The notes under the pieces: generated by a model
What the model was told of the DNA's origin: nothing
Databases searched by the model: none
What the model saw: the letters and a program-made list of their open reading frames with translations, nothing else
Program-made: the position numbers and the translations under genes
Assembly: GCA_036389135.1 (NCBI GenBank)
Contig: DASVQP010000130.1
Coordinates: 59,722 to 123,721 of the forward strand
Reading direction: 5' to 3'
Source of the DNA: Longimicrobium sp.
GTDB lineage: Bacteria > Gemmatimonadota > Gemmatimonadetes > Longimicrobiales > Longimicrobiaceae
DNA length: 64,000 bases
Shown: one piece after another, positions 19,033 to 26,960 of the stretch
Numbering within the stretch: position 1 is the stretch's first letter
Layout: every line of letters starts with the position of its first letter

Positions 19033-19590
19033 ATGCAGTCTCCCACGTTCCGTTCGATCGCCATGCTCTTCCTGCTGGCGAGCTGCAGTGGTTCGCCAGA
19101 CACCGATTCAAAGGCCACGATGCGCACCCCCGCCGCGGGGCAGCCGCCGCCTCCGCTCTCAATCGAACTTATGGGGGCGCGTCCTTCCTGGACCAACGCA
19201 CAGTACGTCGGCCACGCGTTCATGTGCATCAGCGTTCCGACCAACGTGGGTCCCCGCGAGGACTGCCTCGGCTTCTACCCGTCCCCTACCGCGGACAAAG
19301 CGTACATCGGGGGGCCGGGAGTGACCTCTTCGGAGTTCCAGCAGGCACCGGGGCGGTTCTCCTTAGTGACGGTGAGCCTCAGACGCACGATCACGGCAGA
19401 CCAACGCACGGCCATCTACCGGATGATGGACGACTGGAACCGGCGGCAGTACCGCCTCCTCGATTCATCCTGCATCGACTTCGTGGCGAGCGTGGCGCAG
19501 ACGATCGGCATGGCGACCCCGCCCCGAATCGCGACCGAGCTGCCGGAGGCGTACCTGCGCCGGCTCAAGACGGCAAATACAGGAACGTGA
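19033..19590 (+). CDS. lipoprotein with possible permuted papain-like fold
   Basis: A 185-aa protein with a signal peptide and lipobox LASC. The mature domain has YVGHAFMCISV near residue 58 and SSCIDFVASVAQTIGM near residue 145. A His in a GHA(F) motif followed much later by a Cys in a C-x-x-F-V motif is the order seen in circularly permuted papain-like enzymes (YiiX/LRAT group), which act as amidases, peptidases or acyltransferases. The match is by motif only. It follows the oxidoreductase by 45 nt and may be part of that transcript. Start chosen for GGAGG-type sequence upstream. Confidence 0.5.
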   Translation: MQSPTFRSIAMLFLLASCSGSPDTDSKATMRTPAAGQPPPPLSIELMGARPSWTNAQYVGHAFMCISVPTNVGPREDCLGFYPSPTADKAYIGGPGVTSSEFQQAPGRFSLVTVSLRRTITADQRTAIYRMMDDWNRRQYRLLDSSCIDFVASVAQTIGMATPPRIATELPEAYLRRLKTANTGT

Positions 19591-19819
19591 GCAGCCGGCC
19601 GGTCGCCGCGGCCCGGCCCCCGGCACGCTCGCACGGCGGGTCGCCAGCGATCGGCCGGCTCATTTTTTCGGCCGTCCGATTGAGGTCGCTCCCCCGTGCC
19701 GGACCTGCCGCCGGGGATTCCTCCGCTCTTCGTCCTGGTCTTCGACACCGCCGGCACCTTGGAGCGGGTGGAGCCGGTGTTCCGCGAGCTTCCCGCCACG
19801 TTCACATCTGCCCAGTGAG

Positions 19820-20179
19820 GTGAACGAAAGCGTTTCACTCGTGGTTCCGCAGGCAAGATCCAGAGGCCTTCAGCTCAGCGTCCGGCCACCTTCCGAGCCG
19901 CCGCCGTTGGTCCTCGCGGACCGGTTGCGCGTGCGCCAAGTGCTGCTCAACCTGCTTTCCAACGCGATCAACCGACTGACCCGTACGCACGACGGGTTTG
20001 GACTGGGGCTGGCGATCTCCCGGCGTCTCGCTCTTCTGATGGGAGGCGATCTCTCCGCTGCGAGCCAGGATGGGAAGAGATCGACCTTCACCTTCACTTT
20101 ACCGCTCGTCCCGGAAATAAGCGCGAAAGAGCCTGTCGAAGCGGCGGTAGCAGCAGGCGAATCGGATTCGGCGGAGTAG
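19820..20179 (+). pseudogene. sensor histidine kinase remnant with internal deletion
   Basis: The frame preserves part of a HATPase domain: VVPQARSRGLQLSVRPP, then the N box RVRQVLLNLLSNAINR, then the G2 region and C-terminal strands (GFGLGLAISRRLALLMGG, STFTFTLPL). The roughly 40 residues normally between them, with the G1 box (DTGxGI) and F box, are missing, as are the phosphoacceptor and sensor domains. ATP binding should be lost. A 40-codon open frame just upstream (19696-19818) is of unclear origin. This and the next entry suggest a decayed, recombined spot. Confidence 0.75.
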
Positions 20180-20243
20180 CGATCCAGAAACGAAAGGGGG
20201 GGAGCAACGCCGCTTCGAACGATTCGAACTACTTCGGAACCAG

Positions 20244-20438
20244 GTCGCGGCCTCCGCCGGATCGGCCTGCCACGCGCACGACGTCCGCCTGTCGCCCGTG
20301 CTGCGCGCGATGGGTGTGGATCCCGAATGGGGGATGGGAACGCTTCGACGTTCCGTCGGCCGCTATTCCACGCAGGAGGAGGTCGAAAAGGCGGTCCGCG
20401 CCATCGCCGCTAGGACCGTGCTCTGCCTGTGGGCGTGA
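20244..20438 (+). pseudogene. cysteine desulfurase 3' remnant
   Basis: Read on the plus strand, this gives 64 codons containing AASAGSACHA (the catalytic Cys loop of IscS/NifS-type cysteine desulfurases), SPVLRAMGVDPEWGMGTLR and SVGRYSTQEEVEKAVRAIAA, the family's C-terminal end. No start codon or PLP-binding part is present; the upstream sequence is unrelated. A strong terminator follows about 20 bp after the stop, consistent with the true 3' end of a once complete gene. Confidence 0.8.
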
Positions 20439-20458
20439 CCCGGCGCGGCCACGAAACG

Positions 20459-20495
20459 ACGGGGGGAGCAAGGCGCTCCTTGCCCCCCCCGTTTT
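20459..20495 (+). terminator. rho-independent terminator
   Basis: ACGGGGGGAGCAAGG pairs with CCTTGCCCCCCCCGT (one mismatch), followed by TTTT. It sits just after the cysteine desulfurase remnant. Confidence 0.8.
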
Positions 20496-20617
20496 GCATG
20501 CCCGCTCTTGCCTATGGCCGGGACTACCCCCTCCGGATGTTCCAGCCTGACCCCACGTAATGAGCGCCAGAAGGCTTCCGATTTGTCCCGGCGGCGCTTG
20601 CGGCGTCTTCCTGACCC

Positions 20618-20998
20618 CTACCTGAAGGCCGGCCCGAAGTCGTCACGCACCTTGGTGTGAGCGACGGAGAGCGACCCCCACGTCCTGCTGAGCGGCGCGC
20701 TGAATCCCACGACGCTCTCACCCCCCGAATGGTGGAGGGCATCCCCGTACCTCCCGCTGAAATCGACGAACCGTGCGGAGACCCACGGGAGCCCCTTCTG
20801 CATCACGGCAGTCAGGATCAGACGGTGCGGGGCCGCCAGCACGAGCTCGGCGTCACGTGAGTAGAGATCCAGGACGCCAACGGAGATGCCGTCGCTTTCG
20901 ATCATAAAAACCCAGCGGGGATTCTCGGCGAGCCCTTCCGTCCAAACCTCGGCCCCGACCCGGGCGTTCAGGCGCGCCGCACATTCGGCCGAAGTCAT
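20618..20998 (-). CDS. hypothetical protein
   Basis: A 126-aa protein starting MTSAECAARLNARVGAEVW. Its ATG overlaps the stop of the TraF-type peptidase gene upstream (ATGA), making it the third gene of a three-gene operon. It is soluble, mixed alpha/beta, with no signal peptide. Its C-terminal half (GDALHHSGGESVVGFSAP) is rich in small residues. No family recognised. Confidence 0.6.
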   Translation of the reverse strand: MTSAECAARLNARVGAEVWTEGLAENPRWVFMIESDGISVGVLDLYSRDAELVLAAPHRLILTAVMQKGLPWVSARFVDFSGRYGDALHHSGGESVVGFSAPLSRTWGSLSVAHTKVRDDFGPAFR

Positions 20999-21633
20999 TG
21001 CACACCCCCTGAGTTGGCCCGCGTCAGCCGCCGAAGGGTCCCGCCCGCCATCAGGGCCAGCGTGAGGCAGAAGAGGGGCGCGAAGCCGATCACGAATACC
21101 CTTCGGTCGAGGATGCTGTTCTCCGGGACCACGCCGATGATCCTGCTGTCGAAGGAGTTCTGCGCGAACTCCGACTGGAGCCAGAACTCGCCGGCGCGGA
21201 GGATCCGCTTCCCCTGCGATGCTGCGGGGAGCATGCGGCCGGAGCGATCATGCCGCTGGATGCGACTGCGGTGAAGGAGCCGGCCGTTGACCAGAACGCC
21301 CCGCGTGGTGATCTCGATGGTGTCGCCGGGGACTCCGGCAACCGGTTTGCCGATGGCTGCCGCCCCCGACCCGCAGCGGGTCCCGTAGACCAGGGGCTCC
21401 AGCCCCTGCGGGTGGACGTAGCCGCGGGCCAGGGCCATGCGAGCCGGCTCGCCCGCGAGGCAGAAGCCGACGATGTCGCCGCGGACCGGTTCCGCAGCGA
21501 GGGGACGGATCCGGTAGACACCGGGCGGAAGGCTCGGCGTCGTGTTGTAGGTCAGGCCGAGGCCGGCGGTCGCGAGCAGTAGGCCCGCGAGCACTCCCGC
21601 CGCCACGCGAAGGGCGCCCGCGCTACCGGCCAC
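20995..21633 (-). CDS. TraF-type S26 signal peptidase (conjugative transfer)
   Basis: A 212-aa protein with one N-terminal membrane helix (ALRVAAGVLAGLLLATAG). NTTPSLPPGVYRI holds the nucleophilic Ser in the context of the TraF/signal peptidase I family, AIGKPVAGVPGDTIEI holds the general-base Lys, and FDSRIIGVVPENSI is the C-terminal family motif. A second hydrophobic helix follows near the C-terminus. TraF enzymes mature and cyclise conjugative pilin. I chose the GTG at 21633, which overlaps the upstream stop (GTGGCCGGTAG). No other pilus or type IV secretion genes are in the window. Confidence 0.8.
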   Translation of the reverse strand: MAGSAGALRVAAGVLAGLLLATAGLGLTYNTTPSLPPGVYRIRPLAAEPVRGDIVGFCLAGEPARMALARGYVHPQGLEPLVYGTRCGSGAAAIGKPVAGVPGDTIEITTRGVLVNGRLLHRSRIQRHDRSGRMLPAASQGKRILRAGEFWLQSEFAQNSFDSRIIGVVPENSILDRRVFVIGFAPLFCLTLALMAGGTLRRLTRANSGGVQ

Positions 21634-22276
21634 GCCAGTCCCCCTCCTTCCTGGGAGCGAGGAACGCCCCGCCCAGCACCGTCCGGCTGATCGGCACCGC
21701 GCCGAGCGAGTCGCCCGCCAGCGGCCCGCCCACCTCCGGGCGAGCACCGGGCAGCGCGACGGCGCTGTCCGTCGTGGCCAGCGCCACCTGATACGCGCCT
21801 TCGAGGATGCCCGCCTCGGCGCGTGTGATGACGAGGGTTCCGCCGACGCCGATGTAGAGCACGGGGGCGGTCCCCCCGCGTTGCGCGCGCGCCCACGCGG
21901 CCCGCGGGTCCACCAGTTCCGACGCGCTCAGGGCGTGGTACGGGCTGCGGACCCGGTACTCGCCGACCGGGATCCCGCGCCCGCGTACGAGGTTGGGGAG
22001 GATCAGCGTAACCTGCTCCGCGGCGGCGCCGTCCACGGCGCACACGACGGAGACGCCCAGCGATCCGACGCCGAAGCCGCCACCGGCAGTCGGCGTGATG
22101 TGCTCCACGTACGCGGCGGCGCCACCGCTCGGTGAGCCGCCCGGCTCCTGGATCGAACAGGCGCCGGCGACGCTGTCCCGGGTGATCCTGGGGCCGTCGC
22201 CGCCGCACGCCGCGAGGAGGAGGAAGCAGGTGGCGGCCGTCGCGGATCGACGGCCGCCGAGTGGGGGAAGAGTCAT
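21623..22276 (-). CDS. predicted lipoprotein, unknown function
   Basis: A 217-aa protein with N-terminus MTLPPLGGRRSATAATCF and lipobox LAAC followed by GGDG. The mature part is beta-rich (YVEHITPTAGGGFGVGSLGV, VTLILPNLVRG, LVITRAEAGILEGAYQVAL). First gene of the operon with the TraF-type peptidase and the 126-aa protein; the overlap with the peptidase suggests translational coupling, so it may be a substrate or partner. No family recognised. Confidence 0.6.
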   Translation of the reverse strand: MTLPPLGGRRSATAATCFLLLAACGGDGPRITRDSVAGACSIQEPGGSPSGGAAAYVEHITPTAGGGFGVGSLGVSVVCAVDGAAAEQVTLILPNLVRGRGIPVGEYRVRSPYHALSASELVDPRAAWARAQRGGTAPVLYIGVGGTLVITRAEAGILEGAYQVALATTDSAVALPGARPEVGGPLAGDSLGAVPISRTVLGGAFLAPRKEGDWRGR

Positions 22277-22362
22277 CGGTCCTGGGATGAGGGGTTGACG
22301 GGATGGCGCTCCAGAGGGTGGGGAGCGACGGGGGTATTCCCCCTCCGTGTGTTACCCCGGGA

Positions 22363-22400
22363 GCTGAACTGGCGTCCGGCGGCGGGGAGCCAGTTACAGC
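22363..22400 (-). terminator. hairpin at 3' end of relaxase gene
   Basis: AACTGGC (22367) pairs with GCCAGTT (22389), extended by GCTG/CAGC. It overlaps the relaxase stop. No T-run, so it is only a weak terminator candidate. Confidence 0.3.
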
Positions 22401-25090
22401 TCCGGCCCGCCTGGTGACCGCCGGCGCGCTGCGGGGTCGAGGAGTGCGTCCAGGTCCGGAACCGCCCGTCGTACCGAGGCGTGCTCAGGCGGGGTAAGGG
22501 CTGTCCACGCGCTGCGAAGCCGTGATCGCGTATCGGCCGCGCTGTGGGGGCCGCGCCGCCGGTCGAGGGCTTCGGCCGCCATTCGCTGGTGGACCGGGAG
22601 CAGGTCGCGCAGGCGCCTCGCGGCCGACATGGGGTCGAGGTGCGTGTCGGCGGGAAGTCCCGCGTGGATCGCGGCGTCCTGGAGCACGCGGTCTAGCCGG
22701 GCGATCATGGGCGCACAGTCGGAGGCGTGCGCAGCCGCAGACTCGCGCACGCGCACGCCGCCCGGGAGTGAGTGCGGACGCGGATGGGGCAGGAGCGCCC
22801 GAGGGTCCTCGCGGAGCATGCGGGCGGCTCGATCGGCACCGTCGTGCAGGCTGACGGCGCGGAATCCCGCTTCGGCGGCGGGGGCGTGCTCCCCGAACAC
22901 CTCGCGGAGCGCTGCGCGGAGCCGCTGCAGCGGTTCGTGGGCGTCGGCCGTGGCGCGCGCGAGCGACGCCGAGAGCTGGACCGTGTGCTCGGCGGCGGTG
23001 TCTGCGCGTTCCACCGCGGCCTCGGCCTCGCGGAGCGCCGCCGCCTGTTCGGCGAGCGCGATCGCGGCTGCCACCGCGGCGGAGGCGGGCACTTCCGTTC
23101 CGCCGCGGGGCGCGGGCGGCGCGGGCGCCGGAGACCGGTCACGGAGCCAGTCATCCACGATCACCCGCTGACCCTGCGGCTCGTGGAGCTGGGGCAGGCC
23201 GCGCGCCGCGCGCCACGCCCCGTCCATCTCGCGCAGGTGGCCGATCGAGAGGGTCTTCGGGAAGCGCGCGACGATCTCGTTCGCGCGGATGACCTCGTCC
23301 TCTGCGCGTTCGCGAGTTTCAGCGAAATAGACCTGCGGCCCCACCCCGTCGAAGACGCCGTACACCCCCTCGTCTTCATACAGCGAGAAGCGCGGCCCGG
23401 CGTCCTCTACGGGCGGCTCGGAACCCGCGGCGCCTCCACGGAGTCCGGGTTCTCCGGCGTCCGCCAGCGCATCACCCGGCGCATCTCCTTCCTCTCCGAC
23501 TCGGGAGCCGAGCTGTACGTGTAGATCACCGCCTCCCCGACGCGGAGCGCCCGGCGCTGCTCCCCGCTCATCGTCCAGCCCGGCCGCAGCAGCGTGATCA
23601 TGATGATCGTGATAAGGGCGAACGCCGTCGCCATCGCCCACGGCTTCCACGCCAGTCGGCGTCCACACCGCTTCGCCTCGTCCACCAGCGCCTGCGCGGT
23701 CGCTCCGATGCTCTTCGACTGTGCTTCGCCGCGCTTCAGCACCTCCCCCACCTGGTCCTCCGTGCGCTTGATGACGTTCTCCAGCTTCGTCACCGTCACC
23801 TGCTGCACTTCCGCGAGAAGGCTGTCGTTGTTCTCCGCCACCGCCACCGACGCCCGCAGCAGCTCGTCCATCTTCTGGATGAGGTCCGCTACCTGGCGTG
23901 TGACCTCCGCCACGTGCGCCTCGATCGCTCTCGCCCTCGCGTCGAGGTGTGCTGAGACTTTCGCTACCGCGTTCGTCGCGGCCATCGCCGCCGCCTGCCG
24001 GATCTGCTCCTTGGCCGCCGAAACCATCGCGGAGATCTCCCGCGCCAGGTGCTCGATCAGGGGATCCAGGCTGGCGGTCGAGATCGCCGGCGTCTCGGGC
24101 GCGCACGTCGCGGGTGTCGGCGTCTCGGGCGTCGGCGCCGGCGGGCTCACCGGCCGGCGCGGCGGTGGCGGCCGACGGGGAGCCGAAGGCGTCTGTTCTC
24201 CCTGGATCAGGTCGAAGCTCGGCTGCAGGGTTGCCGGTGGCTCGGTCCCCGGTTCGGACTCGCCCGGTGTCGGTTGTGCTGGCGGGGAGCCCGTCGCATC
24301 CTCGGGCCCTGTACGTGGCGTATGATTCTCCAAACCGTGCCTCCAGTTTCGGTCTCGATGCGGTTGAGGACACGGACGAGACGGCCGCGAAGCCGGTCCC
24401 GTCCGTCACGACGAGGCCCCTCTGCCTTTCTTCCAGCCGGTGGCCCTTGGCAGACAGGCGGGCTTCCAGGTCACCGTAGCTGGTGGCGTCCGCGAAGTCG
24501 CTCGCGAGGTCCTCGCGGGCGACCTCCACGTATGGCCGGGCGCCCGTCCTTTCTTCGCGGCGGAGCACGCCGGCGCCGAGGGTCACGCTTCGGTCCGGGC
24601 GAGCCTGGCCCGGGAGCCGGAAGAGGTGTCCGGGGTTTTCGCGGAGACCGAGCTCGCGCTCCTGCGTGCGGAGCGACTGCTCGATCGCCCGCTTGGAGAA
24701 GCCGATCTTCCAGACGCGCCCGGTGCGCGGGTGCACCCGATTGACCATCAGGTGGAAGTGCGCGTGCTCGCGGTCGTTGTGCGCGACGATTACCGCCTGA
24801 TGCTCCGTGAGCTCCAGGTCCGCGAGGAGCCGGTCGGCCACCTGGAGCATGAGTGCCCGGTCGACGGCGTCGGCCAGGTCGAAGCTGACCGACAGGTGGT
24901 AGACCGGGGTCGGGGTTGGCGACGCCGAGGCGAGAGCCGACATCACGGCGGCGCCGTCGTGGACGGTAGGCGCCCAGACGTTCCGCGCCTCCAGCCACTC
25001 GATGCGGCCGGCCTTCGTACCGTCGGTGCCGCGGTCGAGGTAATCGGCCTGCTCCCGGAAGCTGGCCCCGAATGCTTCGTGGCCGATCAT
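22394..25090 (-). CDS. mobA: relaxase/mobilisation nuclease (MobA/VirD2-like)
   Basis: An 898-aa protein starting MIGHEAFGASFREQADYLD. The N-terminal 230 residues are a relaxase domain: YHLSVSFDLADAV, then VIVAHNDREHAHFHLMVNRV with the His-hydrophobe-His metal site, then TGRVWKIGFSKRAIEQSLR. It should nick oriT and stay bound to the transferred strand through a Tyr (perhaps in ADYLD). Residues about 280-560 are low-complexity G/D/R/E; this is where another gene is nested in a different frame. The C-terminal third is helical. The ATG overlaps the stop of the MobC-like gene (ATGA). Confidence 0.85.
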   Translation of the reverse strand: MIGHEAFGASFREQADYLDRGTDGTKAGRIEWLEARNVWAPTVHDGAAVMSALASASPTPTPVYHLSVSFDLADAVDRALMLQVADRLLADLELTEHQAVIVAHNDREHAHFHLMVNRVHPRTGRVWKIGFSKRAIEQSLRTQERELGLRENPGHLFRLPGQARPDRSVTLGAGVLRREERTGARPYVEVAREDLASDFADATSYGDLEARLSAKGHRLEERQRGLVVTDGTGFAAVSSVSSTASRPKLEARFGESYATYRARGCDGLPASTTDTGRVRTGDRATGNPAAELRPDPGRTDAFGSPSAATAAPAGEPAGADARDADTRDVRARDAGDLDRQPGSPDRAPGAGDLRDGFGGQGADPAGGGDGRDERGSESLSTPRREGESDRGARGGGHTPGSGPHPEDGRAAAGVGGGGGEQRQPSRGSAAGDGDEAGERHQAHGGPGGGGAEARRSTVEEHRSDRAGAGGRGEAVWTPTGVEAVGDGDGVRPYHDHHDHAAAAGLDDERGAAPGAPRRGGGDLHVQLGSRVGEEGDAPGDALADAGEPGLRGGAAGSEPPVEDAGPRFSLYEDEGVYGVFDGVGPQVYFAETRERAEDEVIRANEIVARFPKTLSIGHLREMDGAWRAARGLPQLHEPQGQRVIVDDWLRDRSPAPAPPAPRGGTEVPASAAVAAAIALAEQAAALREAEAAVERADTAAEHTVQLSASLARATADAHEPLQRLRAALREVFGEHAPAAEAGFRAVSLHDGADRAARMLREDPRALLPHPRPHSLPGGVRVRESAAAHASDCAPMIARLDRVLQDAAIHAGLPADTHLDPMSAARRLRDLLPVHQRMAAEALDRRRGPHSAADTRSRLRSAWTALTPPEHASVRRAVPDLDALLDPAARRRSPGGPEL
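23407..24333 (-). CDS. nested mobilisation protein (MobB-like), inside relaxase gene
   Basis: A 308-aa protein read in a second frame of the same strand, wholly inside the relaxase gene. It starts at a TTG with GGAGG about 5 nt upstream. Layout: Pro-rich N-terminus (1-80), long helical coiled-coil region (about 85-225, e.g. AKEQIRQAAAMAATNAVAKV and TVTKLENVIKRTEDQVGEV), one transmembrane helix (about 230-252) and a basic C-terminal tail. This looks like a real protein, while the relaxase frame over it is low complexity. In plasmid RSF1010 mobB is likewise nested in mobA and encodes a membrane-contacting relaxosome factor; the analogy is mine. Confidence 0.75.
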   Translation of the reverse strand: MENHTPRTGPEDATGSPPAQPTPGESEPGTEPPATLQPSFDLIQGEQTPSAPRRPPPPRRPVSPPAPTPETPTPATCAPETPAISTASLDPLIEHLAREISAMVSAAKEQIRQAAAMAATNAVAKVSAHLDARARAIEAHVAEVTRQVADLIQKMDELLRASVAVAENNDSLLAEVQQVTVTKLENVIKRTEDQVGEVLKRGEAQSKSIGATAQALVDEAKRCGRRLAWKPWAMATAFALITIIMITLLRPGWTMSGEQRRALRVGEAVIYTYSSAPESERKEMRRVMRWRTPENPDSVEAPRVPSRP

Positions 25091-25452
25091 CGCTCGGTGA
25101 CGGCGGCCAGGATCTCGCGGAGCGCATCCGTCGCCGCGTCCGACTCTCCTCCCAACCCGGCCGCGCGCGCCGCCTCGATCATTTCCTGAATGGGAACAAA
25201 CGCCTCGGTGACGCGGGCGATCCTGCTTACCGGGAGCGCCCACCCCGCGACGAGAGTGCGCCGCGCATACTCCGCAGGGCTCGGGTACCCGCGCGCCCGC
25301 TCGCGGATCACACGGAGTTCGTCAGGAGACACCCTGAACTTGAACGTCAGCGTGCGCAGTCCGGAGCCGCGTTTGTTCCGGCGGGGTGACTTGGTTCGCA
25401 ACGGGCAGATGATGCGCGGTGGGTCCTCGTGGGACTGCTGGCCTCCGGCCAT
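25087..25452 (-). CDS. MobC-like relaxosome accessory protein
   Basis: About 121 aa if started at the ATG at 25452; a TTG further in (at PLRTKS) is a plausible alternative. The body, LTFKFRVSPDELRVIRERAR ... PSPAEYARRTLVAG, has a beta strand then two helices, the ribbon-helix-helix pattern of MobC proteins that bind oriT next to a relaxase. The C-terminus is helical. It overlaps the relaxase start by 4 nt. If the start is at 25452, the first of three direct repeats lies within its N-terminal codons, so a later start may be right. Confidence 0.65.
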   Translation of the reverse strand: MAGGQQSHEDPPRIICPLRTKSPRRNKRGSGLRTLTFKFRVSPDELRVIRERARGYPSPAEYARRTLVAGWALPVSRIARVTEAFVPIQEMIEAARAAGLGGESDAATDALREILAAVTER

Positions 25453-25727
25453 CCACGGCCACCCGGACGGGTGCGGCGGCACACCGGTGGTACCCCGGGT
25501 GGGGGCCAGCCGCCGTCGAGCGTGTGGCACGCGGGGAGTCGATTGGCGCCATCACGGGGCGTCCCGGGCGCCCCCCGTGCCCGGAGCGGGGCACGAGGGC
25601 GGCACGCGGGTCCGCCTGGGACTGCTGGCCTCCCGGCGACCTGGTGGTCCCGCGACGAGTGCCAGCCTGTTCCCTCAGCGACCCGTCGCGAAGGTGCCAG
25701 AGGGACCGCTTGGGACTGCTGGCCTCC
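25421..25727. repeat. three direct repeats, candidate oriT or MobC sites
   Basis: GGGACTGCTGGCCTCC occurs exactly at 25431-25446, 25618-25633 and 25712-25727. Each is preceded by a variant of GGGWCC at about -10, giving a unit of about 26 bp. Spacings are 187 and 94 bp, about 2:1. The region is upstream of mobC/mobA, the usual place for oriT. It also contains imperfect inverted repeats (GGTCCCGCGAC near 25646 against GTCGCG ... GGGACC near 25685-25706). Bases 25453-25922 otherwise contain no gene. Confidence 0.65.
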
Positions 25728-25922
25728 CCGCGGGGGCCGGGGGGGGCGGGAGAAGCCCCCCCCGCGCCCCACGCCGCGGGTCAGAAGGGCGTGATCTGCA
25801 CCCTGGGATGATTTCCTATGAACCGGCCGCACGCTTTTCTGCACGGGGGGATGCAGTTTCCGCCCGGCGGCGCAGCCGCCGACTGCGCCACGCTGCGCGC
25901 TACTTCTGCCACGCCCCGCGCC

Positions 25923-26342
25923 TCACGCAGAAGCCGTGACGGCGTTCTTCCCCCGCACCATGTCCCACACCTCCCCCGGACTCGGCACGCCCTCCCACGT
26001 CTTCGCCGCTTCGACCAGGCCGTCGATCTTCTCAGCGAAACGCCAGTCCTTCGTGTACGCCACAGTGCGCCGGTAGCCGGCGAAGTACCACGCCGCGACA
26101 CCCCCGTGACGCTCGGCCTTGGCAACGAATCCCTCGCGCGTGGCGCTATCTCGCGCCCAGCTCGTCCCGGTGGAGCCGTACATCGGGTAGTAGTCGCAGG
26201 TCGGGCACGGCTGCTGCCACGACGGCGCGCCACAGTAGCAGCGCGAAAGGTGGAACGGGCAGCCGTAGCCGCGGCGCGCGCGGTCCTCCGGGAACGCGTC
26301 GTCGTAGGCGTCGCGCACCCGCTGAATGAAAGCGTCGAGCAT
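25923..26342 (-). CDS. hypothetical protein with Cys/His-rich segment
   Basis: A 139-aa protein starting MLDAFIQRVRDAYDDAF. Residues 28-52 (CPFHLSRCYCGAP ... CPTCDYY) hold several Cys and a His in zinc-binding spacing. The rest is helical with aromatics (YFAGYRRTVAYTKDWRFAEK). It starts 49 nt downstream of a copy of the shared upstream motif. Function unknown; a small zinc protein of the mobile element. Confidence 0.55.
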   Translation of the reverse strand: MLDAFIQRVRDAYDDAFPEDRARRGYGCPFHLSRCYCGAPSWQQPCPTCDYYPMYGSTGTSWARDSATREGFVAKAERHGGVAAWYFAGYRRTVAYTKDWRFAEKIDGLVEAAKTWEGVPSPGEVWDMVRGKNAVTASA

Positions 26343-26390
26343 GGGCGTTGATTCTCCGGCTGACAGTGGGGATGCAAAGACAGCCGGCGC

Positions 26391-26407
26391 TTTTCTGGGA
26401 GGGGTTC
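26391..26407 (-). promoter_or_regulatory. shared upstream motif, copy 1
   Basis: Gene-strand GAACCCC-TCCC-AGAAAA, ending 49 nt upstream of the start at 26342. Confidence 0.55.
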
Positions 26408-26449
26408 AGACAGACGGTGGCGCCCGCTTCGGCAGCAGGCGCCGGGGGG

Positions 26450-26701
26450 TCAGCGCGTCGCGGCCATGCCGACAAGGCCGCGCCACTCGCGAGGCGACGT
26501 TCCCGCCAGCACCAGGGCGAGGTAGCTCTCGCACTGGATTCCGAGGCGTTGTGCGAGCGCGGCGCCAATCGTGGCGACGGAGGGGTGGTGGTCGCCGTGC
26601 GGCTCGTCCCCGTGCGTCTCCATCAGGTCCAGCAGCTCCTCGGTCTCCATGGCGGCGAGGGCGCGCGGGCACGGCCGCGCCTGGAGGGGGTTCTGGGGCA
26701 T
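26450..26701 (-). CDS. small hypothetical protein
   Basis: An 83-aa protein starting MPQNPLQARPCPRALAAMET. It is helical with an acidic/His patch (METHGDEPHGDHHPS) and a C-terminal hydrophobic helix (ESYLALVLAGTSPREWRG). A start at the internal Met of METEELL is possible. Preceded 82 nt upstream by the shared motif. No family recognised. Confidence 0.45.
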   Translation of the reverse strand: MPQNPLQARPCPRALAAMETEELLDLMETHGDEPHGDHHPSVATIGAALAQRLGIQCESYLALVLAGTSPREWRGLVGMAATR

Positions 26702-26782
26702 CGTATCCGGTGTTGGGAGGTGGGCGCGGGCGGTGTCTGCGGCGCGCGCGAGAGCCCCCCGCGTGCCGCCTCACCGCCCTTA

Positions 26783-26801
26783 TTTTTCTTCACGGGGGTT
26801 G
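26783..26801 (-). promoter_or_regulatory. shared upstream motif, copy 2
   Basis: Gene-strand AACCCCCGTGAAGAAAAA, ending 82 nt upstream of the start at 26701. Confidence 0.55.
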
Positions 26802-26960
26802 GAGCTGTGCCGACCTACGGCAATCGGTGGGCGGCCTACACAACGTCTTCAAGGAGCGCCAGGTCCGCGGGGTACGGGTGATGGTTGTAACGGTTGGCAT
26901 GGGTCTCGAAGAGCCGCTGTGGCGACCGGAGGGGGTACCGGCCGCCACGCGCGGAGTGGA

